DNA of 64,000 bases. Origin: Holdemanella porci (GTDB taxonomy: Bacteria; Bacillota_I; Bacilli_A; Erysipelotrichales; Erysipelotrichaceae). The position numbers and the translations under genes were made by a program. A model generated the notes under the pieces. The model saw only the letters and a list, made by a program, of their open reading frames with translations. It made no database searches and was not told where the DNA came from. Shown here piece after piece: positions 17,680 through 26,575 of this stretch (position 1 is its first letter; every line of letters starts with the position of its first letter). The stretch is taken from assembly GCF_009696075.1 (NCBI RefSeq), contig NZ_VUMR01000002.1, positions 35,905-99,904 of the forward strand, given 5' to 3'.

Positions 17680-17988
17680 ATGGTAATCGTAGCCGTAATT
17701 ATGATGCTTGTACTTGGTGCAGTACTTGGCTTAGGTCTAGGTGTTGCCGACAAATATTTAAAAGTAGAAGCAGATGTACGTGTAGAAAAAGTAACATCAT
17801 TACTACCTGGATATAACTGTGGTGGTTGTGGATTCCCTGGATGTAGTGGTATGGCTGAAGCCTTGGTAACAGGTGATATGGACCATATCGCATGTAAACC
17901 TTGTAAAGCAGAAAAGCGTCAAGAAATCGTTGATTACTTAAAAAACACACCAGGTCCTGATGGTTCTACAGTCGAAGTAAAAGGATAA
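17680..17988 (+). CDS. rnfB: Short RnfB: membrane anchor plus one Fe-S domain
   Basis: 102 residues. RnfB normally takes electrons from ferredoxin through tandem ferredoxin-like domains. Here there is the N-terminal membrane segment (about 2-22) and the RnfB-specific 4Fe-4S domain with Cys 47, 50, 55 and 72 (NCGGCGFPGCSGM... ACKPC), an extra Cys at 75, and then only ~27 residues. The C-terminal ferredoxin domains are absent. A terminator begins four bases after the stop, and no Cys-rich frame follows in any phase, so this looks like a genuine short form and not a frameshift. Family assignment is firm; the electron path is open. Confidence 0.88.
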   Translation: MVIVAVIMMLVLGAVLGLGLGVADKYLKVEADVRVEKVTSLLPGYNCGGCGFPGCSGMAEALVTGDMDHIACKPCKAEKRQEIVDYLKNTPGPDGSTVEVKG

Positions 17989-17991
17989 AAG

Positions 17992-18017
17992 AAAGAGATG
18001 GAATTTTCCATCTCTTT
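17992..18017. terminator. Convergent terminator of the rnf operon and rqcH
   Basis: Perfect 11-bp stem AAAGAGATGGA/TCCATCTCTTT with a four-base loop, followed by T-rich sequence on the + strand; the 3' arm touches the rqcH stop (18017-18019). Confidence 0.85.
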
Positions 18018-19651
18018 TACTTTATTTGATGATTTTTAATGATTTCTAATAAATATTTTTCATCTGGGTCAATATAAATGGTCTTATTGGATTTCATTGT
18101 CACAAAACCAATCTTAGATCCAGGTACCTTTTTGATTTGTGAGATCAAACAATAATCTACGGGTACAGAACTTGAATCTTTGCCTTTGGAGTAATACGCA
18201 GCTAACATTGCACATAATCGAATTTGTGGTTCGGTAAAGTCTTCACTCTTTAATAGTACGTGCGAACCGTGATAGTCTTTTACGTGGAACCATAAATCGT
18301 TCTTACGTGAGACTTGGTGTGTCACATAGTTATTTTGAATGTTATTTTTACCTACATAGATTTCACAATCATCAAATTCTAAATGAAGGACATTTGGTTT
18401 ATTGTTCTTCTTTTTACGTTTATTGTCCTTTTTAGGCATCAATACACGTTGTTTAACAAGTTCCTCTCGAATTTCTCCAGCATCAAAGACACTGCAGTGT
18501 TGAAGCTGTTCTTCGAGTTGTGTATAGTATTCAATATCTTGTTTACATTGTTCAATTTGTTCTTCTAAGATCAGTAAACTACGCTTCATCTTATGATATT
18601 TCTGATAGTATTTATTCGCATTTGTTTTTAGATCGTAACGCATATCAATTGGAATTGTTATATCTTCATTAGTTTCAAAAGAAGGTAATACAATTGTTTT
18701 TTCTTTTTGAATCTGGTGCATATACGCAAAGATCAAATCACCATATTCTTGATATTTATGATAGTCCTTTCCATCTTCTAAGGCTTGTTCTAGCTTTGGA
18801 AGTTTTTTTGTTTGTTTCAATTTTTCCTTTTCTACAGTACGAATGATGTCGCCATATTGTTCTTTGATCCGCTTTTTTTGCTCATCTTCTTCATATAAAT
18901 GATTTAGGCCTTCCATGATTGTATAGGTCTTTGGTTGTTCATTTAAATGTTTGAGTTCAATACAATGAAAATCTTTTTTATAGATATAGAGTGTATTTGA
19001 ATTCACAACTTCATTTAATATGTCGACGTATTTTTCGCTGTTATTCATGCGATACATAAATTCATTGGATAGTAATGGAGAAAAGCCATAGATCTGTTTA
19101 ACAAGACTTTGATCGAAATCGATATTTTTGATTTCAAAAGGATTTTTCTTCTCCGGTTGAGTAGGAGCTACATATTTTGCGCCTGGATGAATGAATCGTT
19201 TGGCATTTTCATATACAGGAATACGTTTTAATGCATCTACAATTACGCCGTCTTTGACTAAGATCATATTGGCGTATTTTCCCATGAGTTCGATATTTAG
19301 ATCGTATTTCACAAGGTCTTGAAATTCATTGCGACAAGATAAGTGTAAGCACAAAATGCGATCATATCCTACTTGTTCAAAAGATTCGACAATGGCTTGT
19401 GAACAGAGCTTTCTTAAGACCATCACAAAGTTGGATGGTTCTGGTTGAATGCCGGGAATAAAGTTTGCGATATATACACGGTTTGTGTTGGAATGTACAT
19501 TAATGACAAGCTTTTGGTTTCCTTCATTTCGTGTGTGTAGATGAATCAATATTTCTTCATCGCTGATATTTTGTATTTTACCAATTTTACATGGGGTATA
19601 TGCGTTTAATTTTTCTTGAATATTGTATAAAAATAATCCGTCAATAGCCAT
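18017..19651 (-). CDS. rqcH: RqcH, ribosome-associated quality control factor (Rqc2/NEMF homologue)
   Basis: 544 residues. RqcH binds stalled 50S subunits and recruits tRNA-Ala to add alanine tails that mark nascent chains for degradation. The NFACT-N domain is at about 1-200 and carries D97-R98 (GYDRIL), the residues reported as essential for tRNA recruitment in Bacillus RqcH. HhH and coiled-coil segments follow (about 200-420), then the C-terminal NFACT-R domain with SRKNDLWFHVKDYHGSHVLL. ATG 19651 is preceded by AAGGAGG, and an extended -10 (minus TGTTATAAT, TATAAT 19682-19677) lies upstream. It is divergent from gmk. Confidence 0.93.
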   Translation of the reverse strand: MAIDGLFLYNIQEKLNAYTPCKIGKIQNISDEEILIHLHTRNEGNQKLVINVHSNTNRVYIANFIPGIQPEPSNFVMVLRKLCSQAIVESFEQVGYDRILCLHLSCRNEFQDLVKYDLNIELMGKYANMILVKDGVIVDALKRIPVYENAKRFIHPGAKYVAPTQPEKKNPFEIKNIDFDQSLVKQIYGFSPLLSNEFMYRMNNSEKYVDILNEVVNSNTLYIYKKDFHCIELKHLNEQPKTYTIMEGLNHLYEEDEQKKRIKEQYGDIIRTVEKEKLKQTKKLPKLEQALEDGKDYHKYQEYGDLIFAYMHQIQKEKTIVLPSFETNEDITIPIDMRYDLKTNANKYYQKYHKMKRSLLILEEQIEQCKQDIEYYTQLEEQLQHCSVFDAGEIREELVKQRVLMPKKDNKRKKKNNKPNVLHLEFDDCEIYVGKNNIQNNYVTHQVSRKNDLWFHVKDYHGSHVLLKSEDFTEPQIRLCAMLAAYYSKGKDSSSVPVDYCLISQIKKVPGSKIGFVTMKSNKTIYIDPDEKYLLEIIKNHQIK

Positions 19652-19699
19652 AGTGGACCTCCTTAGTCTGATAAGAATTATAACATAGTTAAATTAAAT

Positions 19700-19728
19700 T
19701 TGACACACATGGTTTGGACTTGTAAAAT
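19700..19728 (+). promoter_or_regulatory. Promoter of gmk
   Basis: Perfect -35 TTGACA (19700-19705), 17-base spacer, TAAAAT (19723-19728). The start near 19735 excludes ATG 19731 as the gmk start. Confidence 0.8.
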
Positions 19729-19757
19729 GGATGAAAAAGAGGGAGAGCAAGATTGTC

Positions 19758-20336
19758 ATGCAAAGAGGTTTATTAATCATTTTGAGCGGTCCTAGTGGTG
19801 TTGGAAAAGGGACAATTCGAAAATATTTTGAAACTGATGAACGTCTAAATTTGACGTATTCTACATCAATGACAACACGTAAACCACGTGCTGGAGAAGT
19901 GGATGGTAGAGATTATTTCTTTTCAACACGTGAAGATTTTGAGAAAGCCATTCAAGAAGGTGGGCTTTTAGAGTGGGCCGAGTTTGTCGGAAACTATTAT
20001 GGAACTCCTTTAAAGGAAGTCAATCGTTTGCGCGATGAAGGAAAGAATGTCTTATTGGAAATTGAAGTACAGGGAGCGATTCAAGTACAGGAAAAGTGTC
20101 CAGATGCGATTTCTATCTTTATTATTCCACCTTCAATGGAGGAATTAGAAAGACGTATTCGTGGTCGTAGCACTGAGCCTGAAGAAATCATTCAACAACG
20201 TCTTGCCAAGGCAAGCAATGAAATGAAGATGGTATCACAATACAAATATATTGTATGTAATGATGATCCAAAGCTTGCAGCTGAGCTAATCAAGACAATT
20301 ATTCTTCGCCATGTTGAGCTTGAAGAAAATAAATAG
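19758..20336 (+). CDS. gmk: Guanylate kinase
   Basis: 192 residues. It phosphorylates GMP to GDP. The P-loop GPSGVGKG is at 11-18; STSMTTRKPRAGEVDGRDYFF and LEIEVQGAIQV are GMP-binding and lid signatures. I place the start at ATG 19758 (MQRGLLII), behind AGAGGGAGAG; the ATG at 19731 falls before the predicted transcription start. In many Bacillota gmk sits with rpoZ, but no rpoZ is seen here. Confidence 0.95.
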   Translation: MQRGLLIILSGPSGVGKGTIRKYFETDERLNLTYSTSMTTRKPRAGEVDGRDYFFSTREDFEKAIQEGGLLEWAEFVGNYYGTPLKEVNRLRDEGKNVLLEIEVQGAIQVQEKCPDAISIFIIPPSMEELERRIRGRSTEPEEIIQQRLAKASNEMKMVSQYKYIVCNDDPKLAAELIKTIILRHVELEENK

Positions 20337-20365
20337 TTGCAAATAAAGCTTTTTTGTGCTATAAA
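20337..20365 (+). promoter_or_regulatory. Promoter of the rimP-nusA-infB operon
   Basis: TTGCAA (20337-20342), 17-base spacer, TATAAA (20360-20365) with TGC directly before the -10. It starts one base after the gmk stop. Confidence 0.7.
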
Positions 20366-20383
20366 TAGATTGTATAGAAATTC

Positions 20384-20407
20384 AAGGAGTGGGTCGTACC
20401 ACTCCTT
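20384..20407 (+). promoter_or_regulatory. Leader hairpin upstream of rimP
   Basis: 9-bp stem AAGGAGTGG/CCACTCCTT with a six-base loop in the 5' leader, 25 bases before rimP. The 5' arm contains AAGGAG, a ribosome-binding-site-like sequence locked in the stem. No U-run follows, so it is more likely a control or protection element than a terminator. Function is inferred. Confidence 0.5.
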
Positions 20408-20432
20408 ATATTTTGCTACTAAGGAGAAATGT

Positions 20433-20891
20433 ATGCACAATCTTAAAGAATGGATTGAAGAAGTTCTTAATGACAATGGATGCCATTTGTATGAATTAGA
20501 ATGGATTACAAATCAGGGTACACCATTATTAAGAGTTTCGGTTGAAAAAGAAGACGGTACAATGGATTTGGATACTTGTGCGACTTGCTCAGATGCGATT
20601 GGCACAATGCTTGATGAAAAAGACTGGTATGCCAAAGAATACATGCTTGAAGTTTGTTCGCCAGGAGCGGAAAGAGAGCTTCGTACGGATGAAGAAATTC
20701 AAAGAGCAGTTGGCAAATATGTTTTTGTCAAAATGAAAGATCCAAAACAAGGCCTAGATCAAGTCATTGGTGATCTAATTGAAGCTACAGAAAATGATGT
20801 AACGATTTCATATCGTGATAAAACAAGAACAAAGAAGATCACTATTGAAAAGAGTAACATTCAGCTGATTATGACGGCTGTAAAGGTATAG
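20433..20891 (+). CDS. rimP: Ribosome maturation factor RimP
   Basis: 152 residues; needed for 30S subunit maturation. The N-terminal alpha/beta domain (LYELEWITNQGTPLLRVSVEK) and the C-terminal SH3-like domain (GKYVFVKMKDP... GDLIEATENDVTI) are in the usual order, with the conserved EVCSPGAERELRTDEE. ATG 20433 follows AAGGAGAA. First gene of the canonical rimP-nusA-ylxR-ylxQ-infB-rbfA operon. Confidence 0.94.
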   Translation: MHNLKEWIEEVLNDNGCHLYELEWITNQGTPLLRVSVEKEDGTMDLDTCATCSDAIGTMLDEKDWYAKEYMLEVCSPGAERELRTDEEIQRAVGKYVFVKMKDPKQGLDQVIGDLIEATENDVTISYRDKTRTKKITIEKSNIQLIMTAVKV

Positions 20892-20901
20892 GAGAAAAAA
20901 G

Positions 20902-22515
20902 ATGAAACAAAAAATTAAAGTTGCAGATTTAGCAAAAGCTCTACAGGGCATTGAAACAGATCGTCAATTAACGAAAGAAATTGTTGAAGATGCTTTAAAA
21001 GAAGCTTTGACAAAGGCTTACCGCAAACACATCGAAATTCCAGATGCTTATGTTCGTGTGGATGTTGAGGATGGAACGATTCACATTTATCACGAGCGTA
21101 TGGTTGTTGAAGAAGTGGAAGATGATGAATTAGAAATCGAATTGGAAGAAGCGCAAAAAGAAAATCCAAACATTCAATTAGGTGATATGGTTGGAGAAGA
21201 AGTAGATTTTACAGATTTTGATCGTGCGGCTGTTGTACTTGCCAAAAACGTAATGAAACAAAAGATTCGTGAAGCCGAAAAAGCATTGGTTTACGAAGAA
21301 TATTGTGATAAAGTGGATGAAATGGTTTTAGGAACGATTGAAACAGTTGAAGAAAAATTCGTCATTGTAAATATTGGTAAAACATTTGCGATGATGAAAA
21401 AATCAGCTCAGATTCCAACAGAACATTATAAGGAAGGCGACAACATCTTAGTTGTGATTACTGAAGTCAACAAAGAAACAAAGGGTGCTCAAGTTTTAGT
21501 GTCTCGTGCAACTCCAGTATTTGTTCGTCGTTTATTTGAACGTGAAGTTCCAGAAATCTACAATGGAATTATTGAAATTAAAGCCATTGCTCGTGATCCT
21601 GGTGAAAGATGTAAGATTGCCGTTTATTCACACAATGAAAATATTGACCCAATTGGAGCATGTATTGGTCCTCGTGGAAGTCGTGTACAAACAATCATTG
21701 AAGAATTGAATGGTGAAAAAATCGATATTTTCGAATGGTCTGACAACATCAGTGAGTTAATTGCGAATGCATTAAGCCCTAGTGTGGGTGTTGCGGTGAT
21801 TCCAAATGAAAACGTAAAAGATGGATTGATTGTTGTTGTTCCAGATAACCAATTGTCATTAGCGATTGGTAAGCGTGGTAAAAATGCGCGTTTGGCTGTT
21901 AAATTAACAAATCACAAGATTGATATCAAATCTGAAAGTGAAATGCAGGAATTGGGTATTGATTACATGGCTATTAGTGCAAAAATGCAAGAAGAATACG
22001 AAGAAAAGAAAGCCAAAGAACGTGCTTATAAGCAACAACAGAAGATTGAAGAATTAAAGTCAAATGAAACTGAAATCGAAAATATTGATGTAGCTGATTT
22101 TACTTATGAAGATGAAGAAGTGGATGTTGCTGAAGAACATTCTCAAGATACTTTATTTGAAAAAGAAAATACAGTTGAAGAAAAAGAAGTCGATGAAATG
22201 GAAGAATTGGCTCGTATTGCGAAACAAAATCGTAAAGAAAAGACAGCTGCCAATGTCAAAGAATACACTTCTAAATTTGAATCATTGGCGGATGCTTCAA
22301 ATAAACAAGAGGAGCCTCAAGTTTCTAAACCTAAAAAAGAAAAGATTGAGGAAGAAAAGAAACCAGTTGAAGTAAAAAAATTCAACTACGTAGATATGAA
22401 ACCAATCTATTCGGAAGAAGAGTTGGCTGAAATCGAAGAACAGGAATATGAAGATGAAAATGCCTGGGATGATGATGTTGACTATGAAGAATATGACGAA
22501 TATTATGATGACTAG
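20902..22515 (+). CDS. nusA: Transcription factor NusA with a long acidic C-terminal extension
   Basis: 537 residues. NusA binds RNA polymerase and RNA and modulates pausing and termination. Domains in order: N-terminal polymerase-binding domain (about 1-130), S1 (about 135-200), and KH1-KH2 (about 200-350, with GACIGPRGSRVQTI and LAIGKRGKNARLAVKLT). After residue 360 there is a ~175-residue tail rich in Glu, Asp and Lys, ending in a very acidic, Tyr-containing stretch. Bacillus NusA stops soon after KH2, so this tail is an addition. It is not the AR1/AR2 repeat region of enterobacterial NusA as far as I can tell. Confidence 0.95.
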   Translation: MKQKIKVADLAKALQGIETDRQLTKEIVEDALKEALTKAYRKHIEIPDAYVRVDVEDGTIHIYHERMVVEEVEDDELEIELEEAQKENPNIQLGDMVGEEVDFTDFDRAAVVLAKNVMKQKIREAEKALVYEEYCDKVDEMVLGTIETVEEKFVIVNIGKTFAMMKKSAQIPTEHYKEGDNILVVITEVNKETKGAQVLVSRATPVFVRRLFEREVPEIYNGIIEIKAIARDPGERCKIAVYSHNENIDPIGACIGPRGSRVQTIIEELNGEKIDIFEWSDNISELIANALSPSVGVAVIPNENVKDGLIVVVPDNQLSLAIGKRGKNARLAVKLTNHKIDIKSESEMQELGIDYMAISAKMQEEYEEKKAKERAYKQQQKIEELKSNETEIENIDVADFTYEDEEVDVAEEHSQDTLFEKENTVEEKEVDEMEELARIAKQNRKEKTAANVKEYTSKFESLADASNKQEEPQVSKPKKEKIEEEKKPVEVKKFNYVDMKPIYSEEELAEIEEQEYEDENAWDDDVDYEEYDEYYDD

Positions 22516-22526
22516 GAGTTGGTCTT

Positions 22527-22787
22527 ATGCGTAAGATTCCAATGCGAAAATGTGTCGTAACACAAGAGCGCTTCCCCAAAAAAGATTTGATTCGTGTGGT
22601 GCGTACACCTGAAGAAACAATTGAGATCGATTTGACAGGTAAAAAGAATGGGCATGGTGCTTATATTTCTAAAAGCTTAGAAACGTTGGCTCTTGCCAAA
22701 AAGAATAAGGCTTTACAAAGAGCTTTAGAAACTGAAATTCCCGATGAAGTCTATCAGGAATTAGAAGCAATCATTACCAATGAATAA
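22527..22787 (+). CDS. rnpM: RnpM/YlxR family RNA-binding protein
   Basis: 86 residues. The YlxR fold is recognised by the N-terminal PMRKCVVTQERFPKKDLIRVVR and the GKKNGHGAYISKS loop. In Bacillus this protein binds RNase P RNA and modulates its activity. GGAGTT precedes ATG 22527. The end overlaps the ylxQ start by eight bases. Confidence 0.92.
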   Translation: MRKIPMRKCVVTQERFPKKDLIRVVRTPEETIEIDLTGKKNGHGAYISKSLETLALAKKNKALQRALETEIPDEVYQELEAIITNE

Positions 22788-23070
22788 AGTTACGAATTTG
22801 ATACAACTAGCTTATCGTGCTGGTAAAGTAGCAAAGGGTGATTCTTTACTTGTTAGTATTCAAAAATCTCAAGCAAAACTTGTACTTGTATCTTCTTTAT
22901 GCGGACAAAACCGGATGAAGAAAATTCAGGATAAATGCACATATTACAATGTGCCGTATATAGTGGTAGAACCATCTGTATTAGATGATGTTTCTTATAA
23001 AAAGATGAGTGCTATTGCGATTGTAGATAGTGGCTTTGCCAAAGCGATTATCGAAAAGATGAAAGGTTAG
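22780..23070 (+). CDS. ylxQ: YlxQ, L7Ae-family K-turn RNA-binding protein
   Basis: 96 residues of the L7Ae/L30e/YbxF family, which binds kink-turn RNAs. The N-terminal TNLIQLAYRAGKVAKGDSLLVS and the ...VLVSSLCGQNRMKKIQDKC segments are family features. The start lies within the end of rnpM, implying coupled translation. Exact RNA target unknown. Confidence 0.9.
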   Translation: MNKVTNLIQLAYRAGKVAKGDSLLVSIQKSQAKLVLVSSLCGQNRMKKIQDKCTYYNVPYIVVEPSVLDDVSYKKMSAIAIVDSGFAKAIIEKMKG

Positions 23071-23078
23071 GTGATTAA

Positions 23079-24929
23079 ATGGCTTATAACAACAATAAAA
23101 ACAAAAAGAAACCAAATCGAAAAGGGCATAAGAGTTCGTATCAGTCTAATGCACCTAAAAAGGAAGAAGCAGTAAAGGAAATCACATATAGTGATGCGAT
23201 TACTGTAGGTCAGTTAGCACAATTGCTTCACAAAAATAGTTCTGAAATCATTAAATTCTTATTTATGATGGGAAATATGTCAACAATCAATACAGTATTG
23301 TCTGATGAGGATATTGAATTGATCTGTATGAACTTCAATGTGGAAGTACATAAAGAGGTTGTTGTTGACGAAGATGATATTGAAGAACAACTTCAAAATG
23401 TAGAAGAAGATGAATCTAAATTAGTACCTCGTCCTCCTGTTGTCACAATCATGGGTCACGTTGACCATGGTAAAACAACATTATTGGATACAATTCGTAA
23501 AGCGAATGTTACGGAAAATGAATTTGGTGGTATCACACAGCACATTGGTGCATATCAGGTATCATTAAAAGGTAGAAAAGTTACATTCTTAGATACACCA
23601 GGTCACGAAGCATTTACAGCTATGCGTGCTCGTGGAGCCGAAGTAACCGATATCGTTATTATCGTTGTTGCGGCGGATGATGGTGTCATGCCACAAACAA
23701 AAGAAGCGGTAGACCATGCCAAAGCTGCAGGTGTTCCAATTGTAGTTGCGGTAAATAAAATTGATAAGCCAGGCGCAAATCCAGATCGTATCATGTCTGA
23801 AATGAGTGAACTAGGAATTATGCCTGAAGAATGGGGTGGAGATACAATCTTTACTCAAGTTTCTGCTAAAAAGGGAACTGGTGTTCCAGAATTGTTGGAA
23901 ACAATGTTGTTAGTGGCGGATATGCAAGAATTAAAGGCAAATCCAGATACAAATGCTTCTGGTACAGTAATTGAAGCCAAGTTGGATAAAGGTCGTGGAC
24001 CTGTTGCCACATTGTTAGTTCAACGTGGTACATTACACACGGGAGATAGTGTAGTAGTTGGTACTAGTTATGGTCGTGTTCGTAAAATGACAAACGATCG
24101 TGGTATGGAAATCAAACATGCTGAACCAAGCTGTCCAGTAGAAATCATTGGTTTAAATGAAGTGCCAAGAGCTGGTGATGTATTCATGTCTTATGATAGC
24201 TATAAGAAGGCTGCTGAAATTGCAGGTCATCGTTTGGATAAACAAATTGAAAAAGAACGTAATTCAACAAGCGCTATGTCTTTAGAAGATTTAGCTAAGA
24301 AAATTGATGAGGGTGATGTTCAAGAAATCAATGTCTTGATCAAAGCCGATGTTCAAGGTTCTGCGGAAGCTTTAAAAGCTAGTATGGAAAAGCTGGAAGT
24401 TGATGGAAATGTTCGTATCAATGTTATTCGTTCAACTGTAGGAACAATTACAGAATCAGATATCTTATTGGCAAATGCTTCAAATGCGATTATTTATGGA
24501 TTCAACATTCGTCCTAGTGCAGCTATTCGTAAAAAAGCGGAAGAAGAAGGTGTGGAAATTCGTTTACACAACATCATCTATAAGGCTCTTGAAGAATTAC
24601 AAGCTGCTATGAAAGGTATGCTTGCACCAGTATATGAAGAGGTTGTCATTGGTCAGGCGGATGTTCGTCAGATCTATAAGGTAAGTAAGATTGGTACAAT
24701 TGCCGGATGTATGGTTACGGATGGTAAGATAAAACGTGAATGTAAAGTTCGCTTGATTCGTGAAGGTATCGTTATCTATACAGGAAAACTTGGATCATTA
24801 CGTCGTTTCGACAATGATGTTAAGGAAGTTATAAATGGTTACGAATGTGGTATGACAATTGAAAACTTTAATGATATTAAAGTAGGGGATATTATAGAAG
24901 GCTTCGAAGATCAGGAAGTGGAAGAATAG
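23079..24929 (+). CDS. infB: Translation initiation factor IF-2
   Basis: 616 residues. IF-2 delivers initiator tRNA to the 30S subunit. The G domain starts with GHVDHGKT at about 126-133 and contains DTPGHEAF and NKIDKP; domains II-IV follow to the C-terminal initiator-tRNA domain ([16 protein letters not shown]... [15 protein letters not shown]). The basic/low-complexity N-terminal region is short compared with the 700-900 residue forms of many bacteria. GTTAGGTGAT gives the ribosome-binding site. Confidence 0.97.
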   Translation: MAYNNNKNKKKPNRKGHKSSYQSNAPKKEEAVKEITYSDAITVGQLAQLLHKNSSEIIKFLFMMGNMSTINTVLSDEDIELICMNFNVEVHKEVVVDEDDIEEQLQNVEEDESKLVPRPPVVTIMGHVDHGKTTLLDTIRKANVTENEFGGITQHIGAYQVSLKGRKVTFLDTPGHEAFTAMRARGAEVTDIVIIVVAADDGVMPQTKEAVDHAKAAGVPIVVAVNKIDKPGANPDRIMSEMSELGIMPEEWGGDTIFTQVSAKKGTGVPELLETMLLVADMQELKANPDTNASGTVIEAKLDKGRGPVATLLVQRGTLHTGDSVVVGTSYGRVRKMTNDRGMEIKHAEPSCPVEIIGLNEVPRAGDVFMSYDSYKKAAEIAGHRLDKQIEKERNSTSAMSLEDLAKKIDEGDVQEINVLIKADVQGSAEALKASMEKLEVDGNVRINVIRSTVGTITESDILLANASNAIIYGFNIRPSAAIRKKAEEEGVEIRLHNIIYKALEELQAAMKGMLAPVYEEVVIGQADVRQIYKVSKIGTIAGCMVTDGKIKRECKVRLIREGIVIYTGKLGSLRRFDNDVKEVINGYECGMTIENFNDIKVGDIIEGFEDQEVEE

Positions 24930-24930
24930 T

Positions 24931-25269
24931 ATGTCATTAAAAACAGAACGTATGGAGATGACAATTCAAAGAGAGATTTCACATATTCTTCAATTTGAAT
25001 TGAAAAATCCGAACTTAGGTTTTTGCACGGTAACGGATGTACAATGTACAAATGATTTATCACAAGCTAAAGTGTATGTTACATTCCTTGGTAAACAAGG
25101 ACGTAATGATGCAGGTATGCGTGTTTTAAATCAATCAAAGGGTTTCATTCGTTCTCAAGTAGCAAAAAAAATTAAGATTCGTAAGATGCCAGAATTGATC
25201 TTTATTCAAGATACAAGTCTTGAACAGGGAAATAAGATTGAAAACATCTTAAAGGAAATCGAAAAATAG
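24931..25269 (+). CDS. rbfA: 30S ribosome-binding factor RbfA
   Basis: 112 residues. RbfA is a KH-like protein acting in late 30S maturation. The N-terminal RMEMTIQREISHIL and the central FCTVTDVQCTNDLSQAKVYV are diagnostic. It starts one base after the infB stop, using GGAAGTGGAAG within infB as ribosome-binding site, and closes the operon. Confidence 0.94.
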   Translation: MSLKTERMEMTIQREISHILQFELKNPNLGFCTVTDVQCTNDLSQAKVYVTFLGKQGRNDAGMRVLNQSKGFIRSQVAKKIKIRKMPELIFIQDTSLEQGNKIENILKEIEK

Positions 25270-25291
25270 AGAAGACTTAGTGGTCTTCTCT
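25268..25291 (+). terminator. Terminator of the nusA-infB operon
   Basis: 9-bp stem AGAGAAGAC/GTCTTCTCT followed by seven T. The stem begins in the rbfA stop codon. Confidence 0.88.
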
Positions 25292-25293
25292 TT

Positions 25294-25427
25294 TTTTGTA
25301 TATTAAGGTTTTGGTTTCGGAATAGAGAAATATGATATGTGAAATAGCACTAAAATAACACAAGATATGAATTATCAGGAACGAAAAAGGGCTATTGAAA
25401 ATAGCCAACATTTGGTAGACAAGTAAA
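25294..25427. repeat. Dispersed repeat, copy A
   Basis: A ~130-base sequence that recurs at 62371-62497 with roughly three quarters identity by eye. Shared blocks are GTATATTAAG, TTTTGGTTTC, ATATGTGAAA, TATCAGGAACGA and a hairpin GGGCTATTGAAAATAGCC. Both copies start exactly at the T-run of an intrinsic terminator. It holds no ORF. It may be the non-coding end of an insertion element. Confidence 0.6.
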
Positions 25428-25446
25428 ATTCTTTGTTAAGAAGTAT

Positions 25447-26468
25447 GTGAATATAAAACATATTCCTGCGAAAATAAATAATATTCGATTTAGATTTGTG
25501 TTCATAGTTATAGTAATGTTGGTTGAAATCAACGAGGATAGAGAATGTATAGGTAAAGAGGCCTTTGATTCAATGGTGCATACAGAATATGTACATGATG
25601 AAGAAATGGGTGAAGAAGTGAAAAAACTTCAACTAAAACAATTACAGGAAACACTATAGATCCAGAAAGTGGCTGCTTCCATAAAGGTGAGAAGGAGAAA
25701 TGTTTTGCGTACTCGTATCAAACTTTCTGCGATAAGAATACGTTCGTACTGGCAATTACAACTGTTCCTGGAAATGTACATAATAGTGTTAGTTTTTTTG
25801 ATGCCTATGAAAAATTGATCAATGGAAAATACGGATACCTGATTAAGAATGTTTCGTTAGATGCCGGATACATGACACCCGCAACATGCTGAGCCATTGT
25901 ACAAAATGATCAGATTCCTTATATGCCATATAAAAGACCAATGACCAAAAAAGGCTTCTTTAAAAAATACGAATATGTCTATGATGAAGAATACGACTGT
26001 TATCTATGTCCAAATGATAAGATCCTTATGTATACAACTACTACAAGAAATGGATACAGACAATATAAATTGGATCCAAAAGACTGCAAGGATTGTCCTC
26101 TTAGAAACAAATGTACAAAGAGTAAGAACATGACAAAAGTTATCGAACGTCACCTATGGGAAGAGTTTAGAGAATATGCCGATGAGATCCGTCATACTAT
26201 GGAATGGAAAGAAATTTATCCACAAAGAAAAGAAACCATTGAACGAGTATTTGCGGACTGTAAAGAAAACAATGGACTACGTTTCACAAGGTTAAAAGGC
26301 TTGAAGAAAAACCAACAGAATGCTTGGTTGATTTTTGCGTGCCATAATCTGAAGAAAATGTCCCTTTTGAGAGGAAAATATAGAAAAAAGCCATCAAAAA
26401 ATTCAATATATCATTCAAAATATACAAAAAAAAACAATTTCATTTTGAAAATTACCTATATACAATAA
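25447..26468 (+). pseudogene. Decayed IS1182-type transposase (C-terminal part)
   Basis: The C-terminal third of an IS1182-like transposase. Frame 1 carries the start of the region (EINEDRECIGKEAF, ending at TAG 25657). The match then continues in frame 3 from 25656 (IDPESGCFHKGEKEKC), crosses an in-frame TGA at 25890 (PATC-stop-AIVQ), and ends with YKRPMTKKGFFKKYEY, zinc-ribbon-like CKDCPLRNKC and the RKETIERVFADCKENNGLRFTR catalytic region. The N-terminal half is missing. One frameshift, one nonsense codon and the 5' truncation mean it cannot be active. A hairpin at 26468-26503 follows. Confidence 0.85.
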
Positions 26469-26515
26469 AAAGCCTATGTCCTTACGAAAAGGTATAGGCT
26501 TTTGTCAACAACCTG

Positions 26516-26540
26516 AGAGATTCAATTTTGTTGAATCTCT
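26516..26540 (+). terminator. Terminator-like hairpin after the IS1182 relic
   Basis: 10-bp stem AGAGATTCAA/TTGAATCTCT with a five-base loop and a run of T on the + strand. It lies between the relic and the convergent thiolase gene. Confidence 0.6.
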
Positions 26541-26575
26541 TTTTAGAAGTAGTTTAGTTCGTTATTATATATAAA

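Noticed and set aside
17989..18060. A frameshift hiding the missing ferredoxin domains of RnfB
   Set aside because: The bases after the stop form a strong terminator and then rqcH on the other strand; no frame encodes Cys motifs.
25923..26468. An intact 181-residue transposase gene
   Set aside because: It is only the C-terminal part after an in-frame TGA; the matching upstream sequence is in the same frame before the stop and in another frame before 25656.
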